From an uncultured bacterium (lineage in GTDB: Bacteria; Vulcanimicrobiota; CADAWZ01), in NCBI GenBank assembly GCA_902790465.1, contig CADASF010000044.1:1-39429 (forward strand): a DNA stretch of 39,429 nucleotides, written 5' to 3'. The translations under genes were made by a program, and so were the position numbers. A model generated the notes under the pieces. It was not told where the DNA came from. It worked only from the letters and a program-made list of their open reading frames with translations, and made no database searches. This document shows, one piece after another, positions 7,629 to 15,960 of the stretch (position 1 is the first letter of the stretch; every line of letters starts with the position of its first letter).

Positions 7629-9710
7629 CTAAAATCCTTCTGCCTTAGCAATTTCTTCATAAAGTTTTGAAAAAATAGAAGATTCAGAGTTTGGCTCAAA
7701 ATATCTGCCAATATACATTTTTCTAACCCTTCCATCTTTAATATGATAGTATATAGAATAAGTATATTCTGCATCACAAGGAAGTACATAATAATAACCA
7801 TTCTTTGTTTTTGTCAATCTATTACGATAAGCTTTTAAAAGTTTGCTTTCCGAATCACCTACTTGAATTCCAGCATTAGTTTTTAAACCATTTCTTGCAC
7901 AACACAAAACAGACACTATATAAGGCGAACCACAATCATTACTCAAACATAACATTAATGAATCCCCATACCAACGTGCAGGTATTCTATATTTATTAGC
8001 ATCCTTAAATTTTAAATAAAAATTTTCATATCTTGTTGATTTTCCAAAAAATTTTCCTAAATTCACATTATTAAGTGATTTTTCCCAAAGATCATCTAAA
8101 GTAAAAGGAATTTCAGGTAATTTATTTGAATCCAATGCTCCCCAAGGTTGACCACTTATAAAACCGTCATAATATACATATCCAACATTTGCAAAAGCCT
8201 CTTCACCTATTGAAGTAACTGTATCTGGTATATCAACTCTATTTAATGAAACACAATTTGAAAAAGCCCATTGTTTTATTGTATTTACATTACTTGGAAT
8301 CTTTAAATCCTTAAGTCCTTTACACCCTGCAAATGCACTTTGTCCTATAGATGTAACATTTTCTGGAATTTTTATATTTTCAAGTGATTTACATTTATAA
8401 AATACCATATCCCCTATTTTAGTAATACTACTTGGAATATCTATATTTCTTAAAGAGATACAATTAAAAAATATACTGTCTCTCAATTCCGTCAATCCAT
8501 CTGGAAGATTTATTGTTTTCAATGCTTTACAATTTGCAAAAGCATTATTATTTATTTTATTTATTGTATTTGGAAGTTTTACTGTTGTAAGACCAATGCA
8601 ATTTTCAAATGATGAAACACCTAAAATTTGCACTCCTTCATCAATAATTACTTTCTGCAAAGAACCATAATTATAAAATGCTTTTTCTCCGATCTTAGTT
8701 ATTTTATAATTTTTGCCTTTAAATTTATAAGTATATGGAATTTTTACAGATGTAAATTTTTTCTTATCAGCTGGATTATAACCAAGTTGATATAGAACTT
8801 TTTTATCAAGTACAACTTCTGTGTATTTTATCTTTTGATCTAAATTTGGAGGCTGAGATGATGTCTTATTTATAGAAGATATTTTTTTATTAGAAATAAC
8901 TTTTTTAGCCCCCCAAGGAGTTCCACTTGCTAAAGAACCATTATAATAAACAATTGGTATATCTTTAAAAGCATCTGTTCCTATGTACTGAACATCATCT
9001 GAAATAGTTACACTTTCTAAAGAATCACACAAATAAAATGCTTCATCTTCTATTATTATAACACTCTGAGGAATAGTTATACTTTTCAATAAACGACATC
9101 TAAAAAAAGCTCTTGATCCTATACCTACAACACTATTTGGAATTGTAATATTCTTTAAAGATGAAGACCAAGAAAAAACTCCATCTCCAATTTTTGTAAT
9201 CTTATATTTATTACCATTATATTCATAACTTGCAGGAATATCAAAAGATGAAAGAATTTCTCCATTTTTTATTAAATCACAAGAAGAATATTCTGAATAA
9301 ACATCATACCCCAATTGTTTAAGGAGATTTTTATCCAATGTTACTTCAGTATAATCATCCGATATATCTATGACATTGGTGTCAGTTGAATTAGAAGTTG
9401 ATGATGTAGAACTATATGTATAATTTGATGAACTATAAGAAGAATTATAATTAGAAGGAATAGAAGAACGACGAGAACTTTTATTGATACTATTTATAAT
9501 ACTATAAAAACATAGAACTATAACTATAACCAAAACAAAAATTAAAATATTTTTATTAACTATTGATTGATTATTTTGTGTTCCAAATTCTTGAATATTT
9601 GCACTTTTTCTCTGTAATTTTGGTTCTTGTACCAAATTTTCTTGAGAAAAATTAGTGTCACTATTACTTTTTCTTCTAACTAATTTTCTAATTTTTTTAT
9701 TTGAATCCAT
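7629..9710 (-). CDS. Membrane-anchored BspA-like LRR protein
   Basis: 693 residues. Order: basic tag K-L-V-R-R-K (9-14), linker, one transmembrane helix (~55-75), a Ser/Thr/Tyr-rich spacer (77-110). Then comes a first LRR cassette: the 'YTEVTLDKNLLKQLGY' module at 120-135, LRRs ~170-250, cap Y-Y-N-G...P-W-G-A at 255-268. A second cassette follows: the 'TEVVLDKKVLYQLGY' module at 297-311, LRRs ~335-508, cap Y-Y-D-G...P-W-G-A. The C-terminal region (~575-693) contains 'GIQVGDSESKLLKAY', shared with the Sel1 protein at 4235-5668. No signal peptide: type II-like membrane topology with LRRs outside is the likely reading. AGAGGT precedes the ATG. It follows the 965-residue Sel1 gene by 19 nt in one operon. 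Ligand unknown. Confidence 0.88.
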   Translation of the reverse strand: MDSNKKIRKLVRRKSNSDTNFSQENLVQEPKLQRKSANIQEFGTQNNQSIVNKNILIFVLVIVIVLCFYSIINSINKSSRRSSIPSNYNSSYSSSNYTYSSTSSTSNSTDTNVIDISDDYTEVTLDKNLLKQLGYDVYSEYSSCDLIKNGEILSSFDIPASYEYNGNKYKITKIGDGVFSWSSSLKNITIPNSVVGIGSRAFFRCRLLKSITIPQSVIIIEDEAFYLCDSLESVTISDDVQYIGTDAFKDIPIVYYNGSLASGTPWGAKKVISNKKISSINKTSSQPPNLDQKIKYTEVVLDKKVLYQLGYNPADKKKFTSVKIPYTYKFKGKNYKITKIGEKAFYNYGSLQKVIIDEGVQILGVSSFENCIGLTTVKLPNTINKINNNAFANCKALKTINLPDGLTELRDSIFFNCISLRNIDIPSSITKIGDMVFYKCKSLENIKIPENVTSIGQSAFAGCKGLKDLKIPSNVNTIKQWAFSNCVSLNRVDIPDTVTSIGEEAFANVGYVYYDGFISGQPWGALDSNKLPEIPFTLDDLWEKSLNNVNLGKFFGKSTRYENFYLKFKDANKYRIPARWYGDSLMLCLSNDCGSPYIVSVLCCARNGLKTNAGIQVGDSESKLLKAYRNRLTKTKNGYYYVLPCDAEYTYSIYYHIKDGRVRKMYIGRYFEPNSESSIFSKLYEEIAKAEGF

Positions 9711-9729
9711 TTTTTACCTCTTTTAATCT

Positions 9730-12627
9730 CTAATCTTCTTTTTTAAAAGCTGAAATTCCAAATGGAATACAAATAAATGTAATCGCAAATGATAAAGCAA
9801 TAAGTGCACAAATTACACCACAAAAAGCACCTACTAACCAAGGCCAAGTATCTCTATTAGACTCCAGTGCAACAATTTTTCCTAAGGAATATCCAATGTT
9901 CCATCCAGTTTTTGCTGACTTAAAAATTTCAACTATTCCACCTGTAAAAAGACCAACAACAATAAATAAATTCAAGAATATTCTCAAAAATGGATTCATT
10001 TCTGGGTCTGGAAATGTAAATATTACTCCAAGACTAACCTCACCACCAGTATAAAAAGCTCCTCTTTGACCAGCTACTACAAGTATAAATGTCCACAAAA
10101 TAGATACTAAAAAACAGATAATTTTTGTATTTCTAAGCCATTTTCTTCTATCATCTGGTGTACTATAAACAATAGCCCCAGCTAAATTTCCTGCTTTTCT
10201 TGCAATAAAGTTAGAAATATTTCTTAAAAACTCTATTAAACCATCACATTTTATATTAGAAAAATTTGGAATATTTAATTGTTGAGATGATTCATAATTC
10301 TTTGATTTATAACCATTCAATTCTGCTAATACATCACTTGCCTCATTATCGCCATTTTCTAAAGCCTTTGAATACCATTTTTTAGCTTTTTCTATATTTA
10401 CCTCAACACCTTCACCATTTTCATACATAACCCCAAGATTATATTGAGCTTGCGAATTACCCAATTTAGCAGAATTTAAAAATTTATTAAAAGCCTCGCT
10501 ATAATATCCTTCTCTATAATCTTTCATACCAAGATTATATATTATAATAGATTCCTTTTCTTTATATTTACTTTTAATTAACTCCAATTCTTGTAATACT
10601 TTTTTAGCATCGTCATCACCATTTTCTGCCGACTTTTTATACCATTTTTTAGAGTCTTCTATATTTAATTCAACACCTTCACCATTTTCATACATCACAC
10701 CAATATTATATTGAGCCTGTGAATCATCTTTTTTTGCCAATTCCATAAAACAGTTAAACGCTTTTTCATAATTTAGCTCATCATAATACTTGAGTCCAAG
10801 TGAATATAATTCAATATCATTTTTCGCTTCTTTTTTATTATCGTCTTTTGCTTCTGTATTTTTTTCTAAATTAACCAAAATCTTTTTTTGAGAATATAAT
10901 GCTGTAGTATCATCAGAGTTTGTTTTATATTCTTGAGGAGGATATGTATCTTTCTTAAGGCTTACAGAAACAACTTTCTGAGTTTCTTCTTTTTTCTCAT
11001 TTACTGGTTCTTTTACTTTTATATTTTCCAGTTTATCCAATGCTTTTTGTGCTTCTTTACATCCAGTAAGAGATGATTTTTGAAACCATTTTTTAGCTTC
11101 TCCTATATCTGGTTTTACTGATTTGCCTTGGGCATACATAATACCAAGATAATATTGTGCTAAAGGGTTTCCCATTTCTGCAGATTTTGTAAAATAATTT
11201 AAAGCCTTAAAAAATCTTTTTTGCTTATAATCTTGTACTCCCAAATTATATAGCTCAACAGATTCTTTATTTTGTGATATCTTTTTACTCTCTTCTTGTT
11301 GTATTTTTACATTCTCTTTTTTTGTATTATTAATATTACTACCATCTTTTATATTATTTTCCAATTCTTCTAATGCTGTTTTAGCTTCTAAACAACCACC
11401 AAGAGAAGATTTTTTATAATATTTTTTAGCTTCATCAAAATTTTTTCCAACACCTTCTCCTTTTTGATACATTATACCCAAATAATATAAAGCATTATTA
11501 TTTCCTTGATCAGCAGATTTTGTAAACCATTTAAATGCTTCACTATATATTTTTTCTTTATAATAATCAGAGGCAAACTGATATTGTTCTTCAGATGTTA
11601 CTGGATTTTTTTTTATTTCTGTTGATAGTTTTTTTAAGGCTTTTAAAGAATCTTGATTTCCCTGTTCAGATGATTTTCTAAACCATTTTTTAGCCTCTTC
11701 AATATCTTGCTTTACTGCTTTACCCTCTGAATACATTACACCAAGATAATATTGAGATAAAGGATTGCCCAATTCTGCGGATTTTGTGAAAGAATTTAAA
11801 GCCTTAAAAAATCTCTTTTGTTTATAATCCTGCAACCCTAAATTATACAGATCAACATCTCCCTGATTTTTATCTTCTTGAAAGGTTAACTTATCTTGTT
11901 TTATAGTAGGAATATTATTTTTTATATTAATTTCAATATTTTTTAATGCCTTTTTGGCAACTTCACAACCGTTAAGAGATGATGTTTTATACCATTTTTT
12001 AGCCTCTTCAAAATCTTGCTTTACAGCTTGACCTTCAGCATACATTCTACCAAGATAATATTGAGCTAAAGAATTACCCAGTTCTGCAGATTTTGTAAAA
12101 AAATTTAAAGCCTTGAAAAACTTTTTTTGATTATATTCTTGAATACCCAAATTATACAAATCAATAGATTCTTCCATACTTCCCTGATCTTCATTATCTT
12201 GTAAGGTAATAATCCTATTTTCGTATAATTTGTCAGTATCTTGTTTTAGTGAATCATTAATTTCATATCCAAATTCTTTTAATGCTTCTATTGCATCCTT
12301 ATTTCCCTGTTCTGCAGATTTATTATACCATTTAAGGGCTTCATCTATATTTTGTTTAACACCTTCTCCATCTTCATACATAGCAGCCAAATTATATTGA
12401 GCTTGTGAATACCCCTGCTGGGCTGATTTTGTAAACCACTTTGCAGCCTCTTCATAATTTTGCTCAACACCATCACCACTATAATATATTGCTCCAAGAT
12501 GAAATTGGGCAATAGGGTCTTCTTTAGCTGTAATTGAGAATTTATTTAAAACATCCGTTTTTTTCTTTCGAATTACTTTAAAATCATTAAGTTCTGAAGT
12601 TAATTTCCCTGTTGATCTACCGTCCAT
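9730..12627 (-). CDS. Large Sel1-repeat protein with C-terminal membrane domain
   Basis: ATG at 12627 (965 residues) is preferred: GGGGA is ~6 nt upstream and the protein then begins M-D-G-R-S-T-G-K-L exactly like its neighbour at 12854-15640. An in-frame TTG lies at 12651. The tag F-K-V-I-R-K-K is at 16-22. About a dozen Sel1-like repeats follow. Many fall in a longer ~75-residue unit (L-Y-N-L-G-x-Q-x-Y ... F-F-K-A-L ... T-K-S-A-E-L-G ... Q-Y-Y-L-G-x-M-Y) separated by charged linkers. The last ~130 residues are a polytopic membrane domain homologous to the whole protein at 3141-3521. The repeats therefore probably face the cytoplasm, or cross with the domain; topology is not settled. Paralogue of the next gene, which lacks this membrane domain. 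Driven by the intact palindromic promoter at 12665-12697. Confidence 0.87.
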   Translation of the reverse strand: MDGRSTGKLTSELNDFKVIRKKKTDVLNKFSITAKEDPIAQFHLGAIYYSGDGVEQNYEEAAKWFTKSAQQGYSQAQYNLAAMYEDGEGVKQNIDEALKWYNKSAEQGNKDAIEALKEFGYEINDSLKQDTDKLYENRIITLQDNEDQGSMEESIDLYNLGIQEYNQKKFFKALNFFTKSAELGNSLAQYYLGRMYAEGQAVKQDFEEAKKWYKTSSLNGCEVAKKALKNIEINIKNNIPTIKQDKLTFQEDKNQGDVDLYNLGLQDYKQKRFFKALNSFTKSAELGNPLSQYYLGVMYSEGKAVKQDIEEAKKWFRKSSEQGNQDSLKALKKLSTEIKKNPVTSEEQYQFASDYYKEKIYSEAFKWFTKSADQGNNNALYYLGIMYQKGEGVGKNFDEAKKYYKKSSLGGCLEAKTALEELENNIKDGSNINNTKKENVKIQQEESKKISQNKESVELYNLGVQDYKQKRFFKALNYFTKSAEMGNPLAQYYLGIMYAQGKSVKPDIGEAKKWFQKSSLTGCKEAQKALDKLENIKVKEPVNEKKEETQKVVSVSLKKDTYPPQEYKTNSDDTTALYSQKKILVNLEKNTEAKDDNKKEAKNDIELYSLGLKYYDELNYEKAFNCFMELAKKDDSQAQYNIGVMYENGEGVELNIEDSKKWYKKSAENGDDDAKKVLQELELIKSKYKEKESIIIYNLGMKDYREGYYSEAFNKFLNSAKLGNSQAQYNLGVMYENGEGVEVNIEKAKKWYSKALENGDNEASDVLAELNGYKSKNYESSQQLNIPNFSNIKCDGLIEFLRNISNFIARKAGNLAGAIVYSTPDDRRKWLRNTKIICFLVSILWTFILVVAGQRGAFYTGGEVSLGVIFTFPDPEMNPFLRIFLNLFIVVGLFTGGIVEIFKSAKTGWNIGYSLGKIVALESNRDTWPWLVGAFCGVICALIALSFAITFICIPFGISAFKKED

Positions 12628-12664
12628 TTCATATCCCCATAAAAATGTCAATACCCTATTTTAT

Positions 12665-12697
12665 ATTATAACAAAACAACAATGACAAAATCTGTCA
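12665..12697 (-). promoter_or_regulatory. Palindrome-bearing promoter, copy B
   Basis: TGACA-N5-TGTCA at 12683-12697, a 12-nt gap, then minus-strand TATAAT (12670-12665) preceded by TGT (extended -10). Predicted transcript start about 30 nt ahead of the ATG at 12627. This is one of the three intact copies in the window. Confidence 0.7.
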
Positions 12698-12714
12698 TTT
12701 TCTAAAAAATAAAG

Positions 12715-12754
12715 CAAAAAAAATCTCCACAATATTTTTAAATAATTACGGAGA
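12715..12754 (-). terminator. Terminator of the 928-residue Sel1 gene
   Basis: TCTCC (12724-12728) pairs with GGAGA (12750-12754), with further A/T and G-U pairs inside. An eight-T run follows on the minus strand. The loop-side sequence TCTCCGTAATTATT is nearly the same as in the terminator at 4171-4211. Confidence 0.6.
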
Positions 12755-12853
12755 CTTTTTTGTATTTTATATTTTATTTAATGTCAAATTCACTTTTTAT
12801 AACAACTCAATAATCTTCTAAAATATAATTATGATTTTAATAAATTATATGAG

Positions 12854-15640
12854 CTAGGTTCTACTTCTTTTTTTTTCCTCCTGATTTTCTAAATCTTTCA
12901 ATGCTTCTATTGCATCTTCATCTCCTTGTTCAGCGACCTTTCTATACCATTTTATAGCTTCTTGGTTATTTACAGGAACACCTAGACCATCTTCATACAT
13001 TACGGCAAGATTATATTGAGCTGTAATATTTCCTTTTTCTGCGGCTTGTAAAAAACATAAAAAAGCCTCTTTGTAATTCGGTTCTTTAGAATTATAATAA
13101 TTAAGCCCCTGCAAATATAATGCTGCTGTATCATCAAATTTTGTCTTATCTTCTTTTGGGGAATATGTATTTTTCTTTAGATTCACAGTAACAGGTTTAT
13201 GACTTTCTTCTTTTTTCTCATTTACTGGTAAGTTCACAATATTTGCCAGTTTATCTAATGCTTTCTGAGCTTCTTTACATCCACCAAGTAAAGATCTTTG
13301 GAACCATTTTTTAGACTCTTCAAAATTTTGTTTAACAGCTTTACCATCGGCATACATAATACCAAGATAATATTGAGATAAAGGATATCCCAATTCTGCT
13401 GATTTTATAAAAGAATTGAAAGCCTTAAAAAACTTTTTTTGATTATAATCTTGAAGACCCAAATTATATAAATCAATAGATTCTTTATTTGTATATTGTT
13501 GTATATTTGTATTTCCTCGTTTTAGATTAGTAACACTATTTTGTTTATTTTCAAGTTCTTTTAATGCTTCTTTTGCATCTTCATCCCCTTGATCAGCCGC
13601 CTTTTTATACCATTTCATAGACTCTTCTATATTTTCTTCAACACCATCGCCATCTTCATACATCACACCAAGATTGTATTGAGCCTTAGCATTTCCCTGT
13701 TCAGCTGATTTTTGAAACCATTTAAATGCCTCTTTAAAATTCTGTTTAACAGGATTTCCATTATAATATTTCATTCCAAAATTATACTGTTCTTTATCTG
13801 TAGCCTTTTCTACATATTTACCAAACCATTTAAAAGCCTCTTCTATATCTTGTCTGACTCCTTCACCATTTTTGTACATCAAGCCAATAGCATATGATGC
13901 TTTATAATATCCTTGTTCAGCAGATTTTCTAAACAATTTTAATGCTTCATCATATTTCTTTGCTTTATAACACTCAGAAGCAAATTTATATTGTTCTTCT
14001 GGAGTTACTGGTTCTTTTTTCTCATTTACTGGTAAGTTCACAATATTTGCCAGTTTATCTAATGCTTTCTGGGCTTCTTTACAACCATTTAAAAATGATT
14101 TTTGAAACCATCTTTTAGCCTCTTCAAAATCTTGTTCCACAGCTTTACCTTGGGCATACATAATACCAAGATAATATTGGGATAAAGGATTTCCTAACTC
14201 TGCAGATTTTTTAAAAGAATTAAAAGCCTTAAAAAACATTTTTTGTGAATAATCTTGAATACCTAAATTATACAAATCAATAGATTCTTTATTTACCTGT
14301 TGCGTCTTTGGATTATCTTGTCTATTATTTGTAATATTGTTATTTTTTAAATTGTTTTCCAGTTCTTCCAATGCTATTTGAGCTTCTACACAACCACCAA
14401 GAGATGATTTTTGATATAAATTTTTAGCCTCTTCTATATTTCTATCTATACCCTCTCCCTTTTGGTACATCATTCCCAAATAATATAAAGAATTATTATT
14501 ACCTTGATCAGATGATTTCTTAAACCACTTAAATGCTTCACTATATATCTTTTCTTTATAATAACCAAGGGCAAATTCATATTGCTCCTCAGATGTTACT
14601 GGCTCTTTTTTAACATTTAAAGAGATTTTTTTTAAGGCTTCAATAGAATCATTATTTCCCTGTGCAGAAGATTTTTGAAACCATTTTTTAGCCTCTTCAA
14701 GATTTTGCTTTACAGCTTTCCCCTCGGCATACATTAAACCAAGATAATATTGAGCTAAAGAATGTCCCAATTCTGCTGATTTTGTAAAAGAATTAAAAGC
14801 CTTGAAAAACTTTTTTTGATTATAATCTTGAATACCTAAATTATACAGCTCGACAGGTCCAATTTTTTTATCTTCTTGAATCGTTGACTTTTCTTGTTTT
14901 GTTGACTTTTCTTGTCTTATATTAATATTATTTTTTATCTTTATTTCAATATTTTTTAATGCTTTTTTGGCAGCTTCACAGCCTTTAATAGAAGATGTTC
15001 TATACCATTTTATAGCTTCATCAAAATCTTGCTTTACAGCTTGACCTTCAGCATACATTCTACCAAGATAATATTGAGCTAAAGGATTCCCCAGTTCTGC
15101 GGATTTTGTAAAATAGTCAAAAGCCTTAAAAAACTTTTTCTGATTATATTCTTGAATGCCTATATTATACAGATCAATAGATTCTTCAATAGTTTCTTGA
15201 TTTTCATTATCTGGCAAATTGGTAATTATATTCTTATCTAATTTACTAGTATCTCGTTTTAGGTAATCATTACTTTCATATCCAAGTTCTTTTAATGCTT
15301 CTATAGCATCGTTATTTCCCTGTTCTGCTGATTTTTTATACCATTTTAAGGCTTCGTCAATATTTTCTTTGACACCTTCACCATCTTCATACATGACAGC
15401 CAAATTATATTGAGCCTGTGAATAGCCTTGTTTTGCTGCCATCATAAACCATTTTGCAGCCTCTTCATAATTCTGCTCAACACCGTCCCCAATATAATAT
15501 TTAGCTCCAAGTTGAAATTGTGAAACAGGGTCTTCTTTAGCACTAATTAAGAGTTTGTTCAGAACATCATTTCTTTTCTTTCGAATTACTTTAAAATCAC
15601 TAACATCTGAAAATAATTTTCCAGTTGATCTACCGTCCAT
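12854..15640 (-). CDS. Large Sel1-repeat protein, soluble paralogue
   Basis: 928 residues, beginning M-D-G-R-S-T-G-K-L with the tag F-K-V-I-R-K-K at 16-22. Roughly fourteen Sel1-like repeats (consensus A-x-x-W-F/Y-x-K-S-A-E-Q-G-x-x-x-A-Q-Y-N-L-G-x-M-Y-x-x-G-x-G-V) run nearly end to end, with short Lys/Asn/Gln linkers. No transmembrane helix or signal peptide is visible, unlike its paralogue at 9730-12627; the end is a charged K-K-R-S-R-T. It is probably cytoplasmic and may bind the same partners as the membrane-bound copy. AGGA is 6 nt upstream of the ATG. A 57-bp segment is duplicated inside the gene (13211-13267 and 14015-14071). Single-gene unit; the promoter has only a poor copy of the palindrome. 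Confidence 0.87.
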   Translation of the reverse strand: MDGRSTGKLFSDVSDFKVIRKKRNDVLNKLLISAKEDPVSQFQLGAKYYIGDGVEQNYEEAAKWFMMAAKQGYSQAQYNLAVMYEDGEGVKENIDEALKWYKKSAEQGNNDAIEALKELGYESNDYLKRDTSKLDKNIITNLPDNENQETIEESIDLYNIGIQEYNQKKFFKAFDYFTKSAELGNPLAQYYLGRMYAEGQAVKQDFDEAIKWYRTSSIKGCEAAKKALKNIEIKIKNNINIRQEKSTKQEKSTIQEDKKIGPVELYNLGIQDYNQKKFFKAFNSFTKSAELGHSLAQYYLGLMYAEGKAVKQNLEEAKKWFQKSSAQGNNDSIEALKKISLNVKKEPVTSEEQYEFALGYYKEKIYSEAFKWFKKSSDQGNNNSLYYLGMMYQKGEGIDRNIEEAKNLYQKSSLGGCVEAQIALEELENNLKNNNITNNRQDNPKTQQVNKESIDLYNLGIQDYSQKMFFKAFNSFKKSAELGNPLSQYYLGIMYAQGKAVEQDFEEAKRWFQKSFLNGCKEAQKALDKLANIVNLPVNEKKEPVTPEEQYKFASECYKAKKYDEALKLFRKSAEQGYYKASYAIGLMYKNGEGVRQDIEEAFKWFGKYVEKATDKEQYNFGMKYYNGNPVKQNFKEAFKWFQKSAEQGNAKAQYNLGVMYEDGDGVEENIEESMKWYKKAADQGDEDAKEALKELENKQNSVTNLKRGNTNIQQYTNKESIDLYNLGLQDYNQKKFFKAFNSFIKSAELGYPLSQYYLGIMYADGKAVKQNFEESKKWFQRSLLGGCKEAQKALDKLANIVNLPVNEKKEESHKPVTVNLKKNTYSPKEDKTKFDDTAALYLQGLNYYNSKEPNYKEAFLCFLQAAEKGNITAQYNLAVMYEDGLGVPVNNQEAIKWYRKVAEQGDEDAIEALKDLENQEEKKRSRT
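13211..14071 (-). repeat. 57-bp perfect direct repeat inside the Sel1 gene
   Basis: Bases 13211-13267 and 14015-14071 are identical and 804 bp (268 codons) apart, so both are in the same frame. They encode the linker L-A-N-I-V-N-L-P-V-N-E-K-K and the end of the Sel1 repeat before it. Identity at DNA level while surrounding repeats diverge points to a recent duplication or gene conversion of whole repeat blocks. Confidence 0.75.
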
Positions 15641-15675
15641 TTTATATCCTTACAAAAATTAATACCCTATTTTAT

Positions 15676-15705
15676 ATTATATTTATATTATAGCAAAATA
15701 TGTCA
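15676..15705 (-). promoter_or_regulatory. Weak copy E of the palindromic promoter
   Basis: TAGCA-N5-TGTCA at 15691-15705 keeps one arm; the gap to the minus-strand TATAAT at 15681-15676 is 9 nt rather than 12. A second TATAAT-like box (15692-15687) overlaps the decayed arm. It lies upstream of the Sel1 gene starting at 15640. Related to the other copies by position and sequence, but regulation may be lost. Confidence 0.35.
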
Positions 15706-15960
15706 TTATAAAAAATATCTAAAAACTATATAATTTTATTATCACTATATAATTTTATTATTTTTTTTTATAATCATGACCTTTTTTTTAAAAAAAAGAA
15801 ATTATATATAACAAAAAATCATAATTAATTTTTTGACTATATTTAAAGAAAATTTAACAAAATAGAAAAGACTTTTTAAAAAAATAGTGATATTATATTA
15901 AGGACAGAGTTGAGAAAAATTAATGAAAGTTAATATATAGGTTTTTAGGAGGGTTTATAA
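15706..15960. other. Divergent intergenic region between Sel1 and protease genes
   Basis: Gene-free and very AT-rich. A 17-bp unit CTATATAATTTTATTAT is present twice in tandem (15726-15742, 15745-15761). A T9/A8 inverted run lies near 15781-15798. On the plus strand TGATATTAT (15888-15896) is a plausible extended -10 for the protease, and AGGAGGG (15948-15954) is its ribosome-binding site. Nothing else stands out. Confidence 0.5.
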
